From Anaerolineaceae bacterium (GTDB taxonomy: Bacteria; Chloroflexota; Anaerolineae; Anaerolineales; Anaerolineaceae), in NCBI GenBank assembly GCA_016841525.1, contig JAENYZ010000004.1, positions 124,001-188,000 of the forward strand: 64,000 nucleotides of DNA, written 5' to 3'. The position numbers and the translations under genes are program-made. Shown here piece after piece: positions 54,481 through 63,628 of this stretch (position 1 is its first letter; the number at the start of each line of letters is the position of its first letter). The notes below the pieces were generated by a model that did not search any database, was not told where the DNA came from, and saw only the letters and a list, made by a program, of their open reading frames with translations.

Positions 54481-55794
54481 TTATCGCAATATCAGCGGCA
54501 AAAAGCTATAAGTGAAAGGTTCCCGCTCAAAAGCGCCAATATCGCATCCCTCACCCTGGGGGCGAGTAACCCCGCGCTGATCAGTTTCAGGGCATGCCGC
54601 TAAATTCCCATTATCAATGGCTATGGAATCAGATTGGAGGGCATGGGTCTGCGTAAGGCCGCCATTGTCTCCCAAAGGACCTAAGTTGGGATCTCCATAA
54701 TAGCTGGAATCACAACTTCCATCCTCAACCAGGTTTTCGGTGTTTGTACCAATGGTGCCTTCATTGTTGCACTCAAAGGCTTCCTCTCCAATTGTGGAAT
54801 CGGCAATAATGGTATTTGTATAATTTAGCGTTCCGGCAGGTGAAATCTCGATAGCCGCGCCGCCAAACCCAGAGACATTCCCAGAAAAAGTGGCATTTGT
54901 AATTGTAAGGCTGTTGTTGTTGTAAATTGAACCACCTCGAATTGATGCGGCGTTACCCGAGAAAGTACTGTTAGTCATTTCCAATGTGCCATAATTGGAA
55001 ATCGCACCACCAAAGCGTCCCTCATTACCTGAAAATGTGCTTTTTTCAATGATAACGGTACCCGTGTTCGAATTATAGATAACACCTGCATCTCCAAAAC
55101 CACCCTCATCTTGAGCCTTATTTTCTGAGAAGGTGCTGTTGATGATCATAATGGCCCCATCATTATTAATTGCACCCGCCCGGTAATCTGCAACATTTCC
55201 CGAGAAGGTGCTGTCGGTGATAGTTATCGTGCCGCCTAAATTTTGAATGGCACCGCCATTGAATCCCCTATTTTCATTCAAATAACAATTTGAAATATTT
55301 AAAGCTCCAGCATTAAATATTGCTCCGCCATTACCATTATCAATATTCTTTGCATATCGCAGCGTTAAATAATTAAGGGTCAAATTGCCTGATGTATACA
55401 CCCAAAATATCTGGTGGTCATTAGTACAAGTGTCTTGTATGGGATCGCAATCGCTGGCTTGAATAATCGTTGTTTCCGTACCTGCGCCGTCAATAGTTAT
55501 TGTTGTATTCACAGACAATTGGGAATTGACAGTATAAATTCCAGATGGAAGCGTAATCACTGAACTGACATCGCCGCCAATACATCCATAATAATCTCCA
55601 TCGAGATTCTTAATAGCTGATATTGCCTCACGGAGGGAACAATAAGAATCCTCAACGTTATCATCATCATTGGTGGTATTAACAACAACGGTGACTGCAT
55701 AGCCAGGTGTAGCATCCGCAAAACATAAGCATGCTATTACCAATAGAATAGCAAAAACATTACCAAAACGAAAAATCCGCCGTTGATAAGACAT
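54481..55794 (-). CDS. Exported CSLREA / polymorphic-repeat protein with choice-of-anchor Q domain
   Basis: The product has 437 residues. Signal peptide to about residue 33 (GYA), then CSLREAI at 52-58, the CSLREA domain. The middle is a right-handed beta-helix built from about eight imperfect repeats of the form NSTFSGN..GGAIYN. The region DNGGLTQTHALQSDSIAIDN with TDQRGVTRPQ and CDIGAFE is the choice-of-anchor Q domain. It ends directly in FTYSFLPLILR. It is exported, probably surface-held. Neighbouring genes are of the same class. Confidence 0.8.
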   Translation of the reverse strand: MSYQRRIFRFGNVFAILLVIACLCFADATPGYAVTVVVNTTNDDDNVEDSYCSLREAISAIKNLDGDYYGCIGGDVSSVITLPSGIYTVNSQLSVNTTITIDGAGTETTIIQASDCDPIQDTCTNDHQIFWVYTSGNLTLNYLTLRYAKNIDNGNGGAIFNAGALNISNCYLNENRGFNGGAIQNLGGTITITDSTFSGNVADYRAGAINNDGAIMIINSTFSENKAQDEGGFGDAGVIYNSNTGTVIIEKSTFSGNEGRFGGAISNYGTLEMTNSTFSGNAASIRGGSIYNNNSLTITNATFSGNVSGFGGAAIEISPAGTLNYTNTIIADSTIGEEAFECNNEGTIGTNTENLVEDGSCDSSYYGDPNLGPLGDNGGLTQTHALQSDSIAIDNGNLAACPETDQRGVTRPQGEGCDIGAFEREPFTYSFLPLILR

Positions 55795-55975
55795 GAGTCA
55801 CTCCCTTCACGAATTTAGAGCACTATTAGAATTTATTTGTCGATGAAAGTTTGTTGGGTGTGTTTTTATTATAAATTAATTAATTTTTACTGTCTATAAC
55901 AATATCCTACAACCTTAAGCCAAGTCCGCCCACGATTACTGAATATTACGAATGAGAAGTCTAACAATCTCAATG

Positions 55976-56182
55976 GATCAGGACCCCTGATCTAAGTCAA
56001 ACAATCGCAGAGGCTTCTTGAAAACATAGTAGGTGTACAAAAGCGACTGAGCGCCTTCAAGTGCAGAGGTATATCCGCGCTTTTAATGTCCCTTCCCTTC
56101 AGGGAGGGGATTTAGGGGGGGTAGGTCATCCGGAGGGATTGTTAATACCGGTGATATTTCAGGTCAGGACACCTGAAATATC
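55976..56182. repeat. Composite repeat block (R4, R1, R4)
   Basis: GATCAGG/CCTGATC hairpin at 55976-55992; repeat R1 at 56089-56128 (core CCCTTCCCTTCAGGGAGGGG); and a perfect 12-bp stem GATATTTCAGGT/ACCTGAAATATC at 56153-56164 and 56171-56182. These account for most of the 405-bp gap. Confidence 0.65.
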
Positions 56183-56199
56183 AAAGCATGAAATTAACT

Positions 56200-57894
56200 T
56201 CATCGCAATATCAACGGCAAGAAGATATCTTTCAATTCATCAGGGAACTCATATTCATAGGCACCCATGTCACACAATACGCCTTGGGGACGGGTGACGC
56301 CGCGCTGGTCCGTATCCAGGCATGCCGCCGGGTCGCCAGCATCGACAGCCGGACTGCCTTCCAGCAAGGCATGGGTCATTGTGAAGCCGCCGTTATCCGC
56401 CAGGAGGCCTAACAGCGGGTCAGCGTCAATATTATAACCGCCGTCCAGGCCGCAGTTAGTGTTCCAACTGCTCGAGCCGCCGCAGTCCTGGATATCGCTA
56501 TAGGAAATTTGCGGGGTACCACCATCGGTATTGTATAATCCGGCACCAGTTGGTGCATTGTTGCCCCAAAGGATGACATTGATCAAAGTGGGGTTGACGG
56601 GGGATGAGGGACTCAGGGGAATGTTGGCTATCCCACCACCTGAGGTGCCAGCAGCGTTGCCCCAAAAAGTGACATTGGTCAGAAGAGGTTTGCTTATATC
56701 AGTATTATACATCCCACCGCCATAGACGCTGGCAGTGTTTTCCGAAAAAGTAACATTGGTTAATGCAGGATCGCTTCGCTGGTTGTACATCCCGCCGCCA
56801 TCTCCTATAAAGCTCGGTATTTCAGGATAAACTGTTACAGTGTTTCCGGAAAAAGTAACATTGATCAATATGGGGCTGCTCAGCTGGTTATACATCCCAC
56901 CGCCCCGTGATCCACTGTTCCCATTGAAGATAACTTCTGACAATGTGGGGCTGCTTTCCCTGTTAAACATCCCACCGCCTATCATGGATGAATTCCCCGA
57001 AAAGATTACATTGGTTAAGGTGGGATTACTTCCGCCATCATTCATCATCCCCCCACCCAGGTTATTCGTGAAGCTCACATTTCTCAGTGTGGGGCTGCTA
57101 TGTGTTTGATTCACCATCGCGCCGCCGCCTTCATAAGAACCGACGTTTGATGAAAAAGTGACTTCGGTCAATTTGGGGCTGCTTTGATTTAAATTGTACA
57201 TGCCAGCACCTTCACCGCCAACAATGAGTACATTGCCGCTGAAGGTCACATTGGTCAGCTCAGGGCTGCTTTGATTATTGTACATCCCGGCACCCCATTT
57301 GGCAGTGTTCTCGACAAAGTTAAGATTGACCAGCGTAGGGCTGCTGTCCAGATTGTACATGCCTCCGCCTGAACTGTTTGGGTCATCAGTGACAATATAT
57401 TCATCAGCGTTTCCCCCGGTGATGGTGAAGCCATCCAGAACAGCAAGCTGGTTGACCCTATCAGCGCTGACCACGTGAAAGCTGTTGTCTGAGGGATCCC
57501 CCTTCGTTCCTATATCGCCGCTCAGTGTCGTGAGGTTAAGCTCCCAATCCCGGGTTTCCCATCCGCCGCCATCAGGTGGAAAGCCGCCAAAAATCTTCAC
57601 CCCTGATTCCAGCTCAAAACTTACTTCCCGGTCTCCTGTACTTGTCGGTTTATAAACGCCTGCAGCCGCCCAAATCTGATCGGGAACCTTTGACAACGCG
57701 GTTTGCAGGTCACATGCCGTCTCCCAAGAAAGGCAGTTGCCATCCCCACCTGGCTTTACATAATGGATAAGGTAATCAAATCCGCTAGTTGTTTCACACA
57801 TGGGGGTATTGGCTGAGACGGTGTGCCCTCCCAGGGGCAATATTAACATGGATGTGATCAAAAAAAAAGTGAGAGTTTGACTGATTTTTTTCAT
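56200..57894 (-). CDS. Exported polymorphic-repeat protein with choice-of-anchor Q domain
   Basis: The product has 564 residues. Signal peptide of about 29 residues, then a short DUF-like lead (YVKPGGDGNCLSWETACDLQ) and about ten beta-helix repeats of the form SSPTLTNVTFSGNS..GGGMYN. The choice-of-anchor Q domain is DNGGFTMTHALLEGSPAVDA with TDQRGVTRPQ and CDMGAYE. The protein ends LKDIFLPLILR. AAGGAG precedes ATG 57894. The next gene upstream has the same layout, so the two are duplicates in tandem. Confidence 0.8.
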   Translation of the reverse strand: MKKISQTLTFFLITSMLILPLGGHTVSANTPMCETTSGFDYLIHYVKPGGDGNCLSWETACDLQTALSKVPDQIWAAAGVYKPTSTGDREVSFELESGVKIFGGFPPDGGGWETRDWELNLTTLSGDIGTKGDPSDNSFHVVSADRVNQLAVLDGFTITGGNADEYIVTDDPNSSGGGMYNLDSSPTLVNLNFVENTAKWGAGMYNNQSSPELTNVTFSGNVLIVGGEGAGMYNLNQSSPKLTEVTFSSNVGSYEGGGAMVNQTHSSPTLRNVSFTNNLGGGMMNDGGSNPTLTNVIFSGNSSMIGGGMFNRESSPTLSEVIFNGNSGSRGGGMYNQLSSPILINVTFSGNTVTVYPEIPSFIGDGGGMYNQRSDPALTNVTFSENTASVYGGGMYNTDISKPLLTNVTFWGNAAGTSGGGIANIPLSPSSPVNPTLINVILWGNNAPTGAGLYNTDGGTPQISYSDIQDCGGSSSWNTNCGLDGGYNIDADPLLGLLADNGGFTMTHALLEGSPAVDAGDPAACLDTDQRGVTRPQGVLCDMGAYEYEFPDELKDIFLPLILR

Positions 57895-57977
57895 TGATGC
57901 TCCTTAAGCCAAAATAAGAATTGGCATGCCTGATCAACACGCTGATTAGATATTATAAATAATTTTCATCGCTTCCC

Positions 57978-60124
57978 CTAATTCCTCAATATGAACGGCA
58001 GGTAGATTTTGAAGTATTCCAAAAAATTAGCGGTGATGCTGGTGTCCTCGTTAATTGTGATGGTAAGTGGGTTGTCTGCCCCTGAGGCATCCCCATTCCA
58101 ATTATCAAAGGACCAGCCAGGAATGGCGGTTGGGGTCAGGGTGATTTCGTCACCATAATGATAGGTGTCTTGTAACGGGTCAATGATGACAGAGCCTTTT
58201 CCAAATGGTTCGACAATAACACTCAAGGTGTATTCATCCTGGATGAAATTAGCCATGATGCTGGTATTCCCAGTAATTGTGAACAACAGGGGGTTTTGTT
58301 CGCCTGATGCGTCTCCGCTCCAACTGGAGAAACTCCAGCCAGGATCAGCAGAAGCAGTCAGAGTGACCACATCTCCATAGTGATAGGTATCCTCATCTGG
58401 GTTAATGGGTACAGAGCCTTCGCCCTCTACATCCACAGTCAATGAAAAATCAACCTCGTAAGACCCATATTCATAGGCACCCATATCGCAGACAGCACTT
58501 CCGCTTTCATCACCATCGATTGGGCGAAAATAATAGCGCTGGTCGAAAGCCGGGCAAGAGGTTGGGTCAGCGGTGTCAATGGCTGAGCTTTCTGCCTCAA
58601 GTGCGAGAGTCTGAGTGAAGCCGCCGTTATCTGCCAGGCTGCCCAGGAGTGGGTCAGTTGTGATGATATTGGTGCCACCAGTAAAGCCACCCTCGATGAC
58701 GCTGTAACTAATTATAGGGAAGGGTACAAGGACAAAATCTAATTGATCAGGTGTATTTCCCCAAAAAATTGAATTTGTTATTGTGGGATTGCTTCTTTCG
58801 CCCTTCATCCCGCCGCCGTTAATTCCTGCGGTATTACCAGAAAAAGTCACGTGCGTCATTGTGCCGCTGTAATAATAGTTGCCCATCCCGCCGCCGTAAT
58901 TGGTTGCCGAATTACCAAAAAAGGTCACGTTGGTCAATGTGGCGCTGCTTTCACTGTTAGCCATCCCGCCGCTATAATCCGCAGAGTTGCAGCTGAAGGT
59001 GACATTCGTCAATGTGGGGTGACTTTGAACGTTAAGCATTCCACCTCCCGACTCACCTGCCGAATTACAGGAAAACGTCACGTTGGTAAGGTTTGGGTTG
59101 GAATTTGACTGATTATTAATGCCACCACCCCAATAGGTTGCCGAATTACCAGAAAAGGATACGTTAGTCAGCGTAGGGTTGCTGTTGATGTTGTTAAACA
59201 ACCCGCCGCCATCATGCGCCGAGTTGCTGGAAAAGGTGACATTGGTCAGGGTGGGGCTGCTTTCAAAGTTATGCATTCCGCCACCTCTACCCCCTGAAAT
59301 ATCAGCGCTGTTGCTGGAAAAGGTCACATTTATCAGCATGGGGCTGCTAGTATTGTTATACACCCCGCCGCCGTCGTTAGTTGCCGTGTTGCCCGAAAAG
59401 GTGACTCTGTCAGGGTGGGACTGCTGCTGCCGTAGTTGTACATCCCGCCGCCATAAGATGCAGTGTTAGTAGTAAAAGTGACATTGGTCAGGGTGGGGCT
59501 ACTTTGGTTGTTATATATCCCACCCCCAACTATGGCCGAATTTGGCGTAAAGATGACATTGTTTATGGTGGGGCTGCCGATAGAATTGTACATCCCGCCA
59601 CCTATGTTTTTGTTTTCCCAAGAGTTACCATTCGCATTACCGCCAGTAATGGTGAAGCCATCCAGAATTGCGGTAGCGTCTACATCACTGCCAGTGACCA
59701 CGTGGTAACTGTTGTCTGCGCTATCGTCGTCGGTCCCAATATCCCCGCTCAGGGTGGTGAGGTTTGTCTCCCAGTCTAGTTCTTCCCATGTTCCGCCATT
59801 TTCCGGAAATCCGCCGTAGATGGCGACACCTGTTTCCAGATGAAATGTGGCGGTTCGATCAGTGTCTGTGGTGGGTTTATAGATACCCTCAGCCACCCAA
59901 ACCTGGTCCCCTGTAACAGCTGCTGCCAAAGCATCTTGAAGATCGGTATAGGCATCCATCCAGGATGAGCCATTATTTATCCCTGCTGCAGCCCAATCAA
60001 CATAAATGATGTTGCCATCTGCACGAACAACACTGGTCGTCAGCAAGGTACTGCCGAGGAATAAAGTAATTATTAATAAGATTATTCTTTAATGCTTCCG
60101 GAAACTTTTTATCGACTTTTTCAT
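57978..60124 (-). pseudogene. Broken polymorphic-repeat protein gene with Q domain and InlB-type repeats
   Basis: A GGGAG site precedes ATG 60124 (MKKSIKSFRKH), but codon 12 is TAA (60089-60091), in the middle of the signal peptide, which resumes as RIILLIITLFLGSTLLTTSV. A one-base loss near 59409 then shifts the frame: SSPTLTE should run on as VTFSGNTATNDGGGVYNNTS in the other frame. Downstream lie more repeats, a Q domain (DNGGFTQTLALEAESSAIDT), two InlB B-repeat-like units (YHYGDVVTLTASADPGWSFS and a second) and the tail YFKIYLPFILRN. About 700 residues in total. Repeated lesions suggest a true pseudogene, though an assembly error could explain the frameshift. Confidence 0.7.
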
Positions 60125-60364
60125 TTTCTCCCTCTCCCTTGCTGCATTGATTCAATAAAATTAAAATTAAAACTTCCAAAATTATACACTTCATTTTTTA
60201 AGTTATGTAACCAATTTTTTACTCAGAAATGTCCAACACTTCCATATTTTTTTTAATGGATTTTGACTCTTTTTTGAATCACGGATTGTGAATAAAGCAC
60301 AATTAAGCCTTTTTCTAAAGCTCAGCAGAACGCATTAAGATGCATAAAGAGGTAAAAAAGTAAT

Positions 60365-60379
60365 GAGAGCATCGCTCTC
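60365..60379. repeat. Short hairpin in an empty region
   Basis: GAGAGC and GCTCTC form a small stem. The stretch 60125-60533 otherwise holds only the ribosome site of the next gene. Confidence 0.35.
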
Positions 60380-60533
60380 GCATGGTCGGGAGACAACGCG
60401 AGATCTTAATTCACACTTGGATTTTTCAATACCTTTCGAAAATAATCAATTAAATCCTTTATAATAGTTCTATCAATAAATCATCCAAGCATTTTCTATT
60501 ACCAAGAGTATATTAACCGCAAAGGAGTTGGCT

Positions 60534-60944
60534 ATGGAAAGTAAGATAATTGTAACTACAGGGGATTTACACCAGGACTATGAGATCATCGGCCCGGTTT
60601 ATTTTCAGATAAATAACCGGCCAGAGGGGTTCAGGTCAAGCACTTTTTCAGACTTCCAGGAAATCTACGCTGATAAAATCAATCTGTTAAAGGAAAAAAT
60701 TGGTACGGGTCAAACACTCGATAAAAGTTCCAATTGGACCTGCATTTTCGGTGAATACTGCCTTGGCAAAAGTAATTTTGAAATTGCGTTTTTCATCGCT
60801 GTAGAAGAATTGAAGAAACGCGCAGCCATGCTCGGTGCAGATGGAATCGTTTTTATGCGGCAGGATGTTGACCTGGATCGAGAAGCTTACCAATTCTTCT
60901 ACCTCCAGATGTACGGTACTGCAGTGAAATTCAAATATAGCTGA
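60534..60944 (+). CDS. YbjQ-like protein
   Basis: The product has about 136 residues. TTGDLHQDYEIIGPVYF near the start and AFFIAVEELKKRAAMLGADG with YLQMYGTAVKF at the end follow the YbjQ (UPF0145, heavy-metal-binding-like) pattern of a beta-strand, a long helix with ALGA and a final strand. A ~45-residue insertion separates the two halves. ATG 60534 is preferred over TTG 60528, as AAAGGAG is spaced for it. Function in this family is unknown. Confidence 0.6.
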   Translation: MESKIIVTTGDLHQDYEIIGPVYFQINNRPEGFRSSTFSDFQEIYADKINLLKEKIGTGQTLDKSSNWTCIFGEYCLGKSNFEIAFFIAVEELKKRAAMLGADGIVFMRQDVDLDREAYQFFYLQMYGTAVKFKYS

Positions 60945-61042
60945 TCCACAAATCACAATTCCATCGCTGCATGACCATCATGGCAGACTAATAACTCCAG
61001 GGGAATAACAGGTTCTGAACAAACCGATTCCGCATCAATTTC

Positions 61043-61081
61043 CCCCCCTCACCTAAGTCTCCCCCCGCTGGGGGCAAGGGA
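61043..61081. repeat. G/C-run hairpin repeat
   Basis: CCCCCTCACCTAAGTCTCCC and CCCGCTGGGGGCAAGGG resemble the repeats at 35409 and 51130. Confidence 0.5.
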
Positions 61082-61166
61082 TTTGACTGCATTACAGTAA
61101 TGCCATCACCATGTAGCGTATCTACGAAAACAGAAGAAGTTTTTTTAATTCCCATCCTTAAAAAAA

Positions 61167-61742
61167 TTACGCCGCGCCCTGGTAGGCTTTGCAAATCCAA
61201 TCTATCACTTCGGGAGTGACCTCATCGACTGAGCGAATTTCAATGGTGTGGGTACACATCCCGCTCCATTTATCGCCCTTGATCAAACGCCCACTGGATG
61301 GCTGTTCACCGTCCAGGTTTAAACCCAAATCCATGCGTGTTTTTGTACTTGGCTGGATAATGGCAAATTGCTTTCCCCGTCGCAAGCTGACATAGGATTT
61401 CTTTGGTGCAATTTCAATGTCATCCCCAAAAGTTTTCGCTTCCTCAAGGAGATGCTCATAGATCGGGCGAAGGTCCTGTTTCTTTTCATACTGGGCTTCA
61501 ACCAATTCCTCATGGGTGGGCGGCCCACCCTGTGCCTTCAGCCTGTAGAGGAGTGAGATTGTGTTGGCGTAGCCGTGAGTCATGCCGTGCTCATCCTTGA
61601 GAAAACTCATAATTGCTTTGTGCGAGCTAAGCTTGTTTTCCTTGAGCTTTGTAAACCAACCTTCCAGAGAATCACCTGTCTTTTCGGGCATATTGGAAAT
61701 CATCGTTTGGACATAAGGGTCAGCAAAATAATCCGTTTTCAT
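61167..61742 (-). CDS. DUF4287/DUF5655-type protein
   Basis: The product has 191 residues. The N-terminal ~70 (DSLEGWFTKLKENKLSSHKA and LKDEHGMTHGYANTISLLY) fit DUF4287, a helical domain; the C-terminal ~120 (IYEHLLEEAKTFGDDIEIAP, KKSYVSLRRGKQFAIIQPST) fit DUF5655. The family is often found as a stand-alone gene in soil and sediment bacteria and has no established function. AAGGAAG precedes ATG 61742. Confidence 0.8.
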   Translation of the reverse strand: MKTDYFADPYVQTMISNMPEKTGDSLEGWFTKLKENKLSSHKAIMSFLKDEHGMTHGYANTISLLYRLKAQGGPPTHEELVEAQYEKKQDLRPIYEHLLEEAKTFGDDIEIAPKKSYVSLRRGKQFAIIQPSTKTRMDLGLNLDGEQPSSGRLIKGDKWSGMCTHTIEIRSVDEVTPEVIDWICKAYQGAA

Positions 61743-61953
61743 TTTTATTTCTTCCTTTATTGATAATCTTTATCTTATTATTAGAATATCACATTCAACA
61801 ATTAAGAGTCAAGAAATATGTCGGTATCTTTCAAACATCCTGGAAATCAGTCACAAGAAAATATGAATAGCATAATTTCTAATTCTCATGCCGGCTCAAG
61901 CTGATTAACGCCAGTTATAATTAACAGTCTATTCTTTCAAACACGGAGTTTTT

Positions 61954-62649
61954 GTGGATACTTACATCAATGAACTAAAGAAACGTTTCCAAACCCATGC
62001 GGATCCCACAGCCGCGGAATCAATGCATGCCTACATGCGGAACCAGTTCCCCTTCCTGGGGATCAAGTCTTCTTTGAGACGACAGCTGCAGCGAGAATTT
62101 TATGCCGACCACAGCCTTCCTGAGCTGGAGGACTTGTCCTCGACCTTACTCGACCTCTGGTCCCTACCAGAGCGGGAATATCAATATACTGCCTGCGATC
62201 TCCTTGGTAGATTTGAGAAAAAATTGCCGGCCGAATTTATTGACACCGTTGAAACCCTGCTGACGACCAAATCCTGGTGGGATACGGTTGACACCCTGGC
62301 AAGCGATGCCGTGGGGACACACTTCAAACATTATCCGTCAGTACGCAAGGTCACACTGGAAAGATGGCGCAAATCGGAAGACTTTTGGCTGCGAAGAACA
62401 TGCATCCTGTTCCAGCTCAAGTACAAGTCCGAGACTGATTTCAAGCTGTTAAAAACGATTATCTGTGAAAATCTTGGGTCACAAGAATTTTTCATCAATA
62501 AAGCCATTGGCTGGGCGCTGCGGCAGTATACCCGGGTGGATCCTGATGGTGTTCGGGACTTTGTCGCCGAAACGCCGCTCTCACCCCTCAGCGCCAGGGA
62601 AGCCCTCAAATGGCTGAACCGACAAACAAATAGCAAGAAGGCCGCATAA
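61954..62649 (+). CDS. AlkD-like DNA alkylation repair protein
   Basis: The product is a 231-residue HEAT-repeat protein of the AlkC/AlkD DNA glycosylase superfamily, which removes N3- and N7-alkylated bases. Typical segments are PFLGIKSSLRRQLQREFY, SWWDTVDTLASDAVG (the Trp/Asp that faces the lesion in AlkD), WLRRTCILFQL and FFINKAIGWALRQYTRVDP. It starts at GTG 61954, with GGAG nine bases upstream. Catalytic Asp in WWDTVD is present. Confidence 0.85.
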   Translation: MDTYINELKKRFQTHADPTAAESMHAYMRNQFPFLGIKSSLRRQLQREFYADHSLPELEDLSSTLLDLWSLPEREYQYTACDLLGRFEKKLPAEFIDTVETLLTTKSWWDTVDTLASDAVGTHFKHYPSVRKVTLERWRKSEDFWLRRTCILFQLKYKSETDFKLLKTIICENLGSQEFFINKAIGWALRQYTRVDPDGVRDFVAETPLSPLSAREALKWLNRQTNSKKAA

Positions 62650-62677
62650 TAACCCCCTCACGCAGTCCTACTTAGAG

Positions 62678-62715
62678 TCCCTTCCCTTCAGGGAGGGGAC
62701 TCAGGGGGGTAGGTC
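62678..62715. repeat. Dispersed repeat R1, copy 4
   Basis: Core CCCTTCCCTTCAGGGAGGGG followed by ACTCAGGGGGGTAGGTCA. An R4-type palindrome (GGTTCAGG/CCTGACC) lies at 62775-62792, the same order as at 56089-56182. Confidence 0.7.
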
Positions 62716-62893
62716 AAATATCTGAATTACGAAATCTTATTCTGACATGATGGCTGAAATCTGGAGAATCAGATGGTTCAGGTCTCCTGACCGTATAAGA
62801 ACAAAGTAGGGGCACAGCTGTCTTCGATTTCTCGACACTTCGTGCTGTGCCCCTACCCAATCTTGTTGTCGAACTTATCCTAAAAATGCAACA

Positions 62894-63628
62894 TCAGATC
62901 GTCCACTCGTCATGCACAATCCCCACCAACCACCAGGCACCATCCTCCTGCACGAACACCAGGCGCAGGCTCTCCCAGTCCATACCCTCATACTGCTCAT
63001 CAAAGCCGCTGAAGTGGTATTCAACAAAGGACGTACCTGGGTAAAACTCCCCGATGTTATTGATGCTGTTGCCCTGTCCAAGGCGCTCATTGACAGCCAT
63101 CTGCTCAGGGTTGGTAAAATTGGAGGAATACACAAATTCCTGGTAATAATCGTCAAAGGTCAATTCAATCGGGTCCCCTGTCCCGTCATAAGCACCCCAG
63201 GTGTAAACCTGGTCAGAGCCAACCAGTGAAGCCAATTCGCCGGGCATAAAAACCTGGTGCTCTTCACGGACAAAGCCATAGGGAGAAAAACGAAGGCCCA
63301 TTTCAGGATGGACGATCTCAACTAAGGCAGCCATGTCTTTAACAGCCAGGGCATTGATCACCTGTGCGGCAGCAGTTTCCAAATCCACTGCTCCAGATTC
63401 TGTTTCAACAGGGTAAGCTGTGGCAGGGGACTGGGTTTCAGTTATTACGGGATAGCCTGTTTCGGGTACCGCCTCAGTTTCGGTAGCGATGGGGTATCCT
63501 GTTTCAGGCTCAGTTGTATCATTTGCCACGGTAGCTTCAAGTGTGGGTTCTTCTACAACTTCAGCTTTTGAACAGGCTGATAGTAAAACGAGAATCATGA
63601 ACACTACTAATTGGGATTTGCGATTCAT
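62894..63628 (-). CDS. Lipoprotein with TGYP repeats
   Basis: The product has 244 residues. Lipobox LLSAC (Cys19), then a linker containing three imperfect copies of a TGYP(I/V)xTET unit (residues ~42-76), then a domain of about 160 residues that begins DLETAAAQVINALAVKDMAA and contains RFSPYGFV, TWGAYDGTGDPIEL and WLVGIVHDEWTI. The layout resembles NTF2-like domains in secreted proteins. GGAGG precedes ATG 63628. Function unknown. The bases after 63629 to the window end hold no gene I can support. Confidence 0.7.
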   Translation of the reverse strand: MNRKSQLVVFMILVLLSACSKAEVVEEPTLEATVANDTTEPETGYPIATETEAVPETGYPVITETQSPATAYPVETESGAVDLETAAAQVINALAVKDMAALVEIVHPEMGLRFSPYGFVREEHQVFMPGELASLVGSDQVYTWGAYDGTGDPIELTFDDYYQEFVYSSNFTNPEQMAVNERLGQGNSINNIGEFYPGTSFVEYHFSGFDEQYEGMDWESLRLVFVQEDGAWWLVGIVHDEWTI

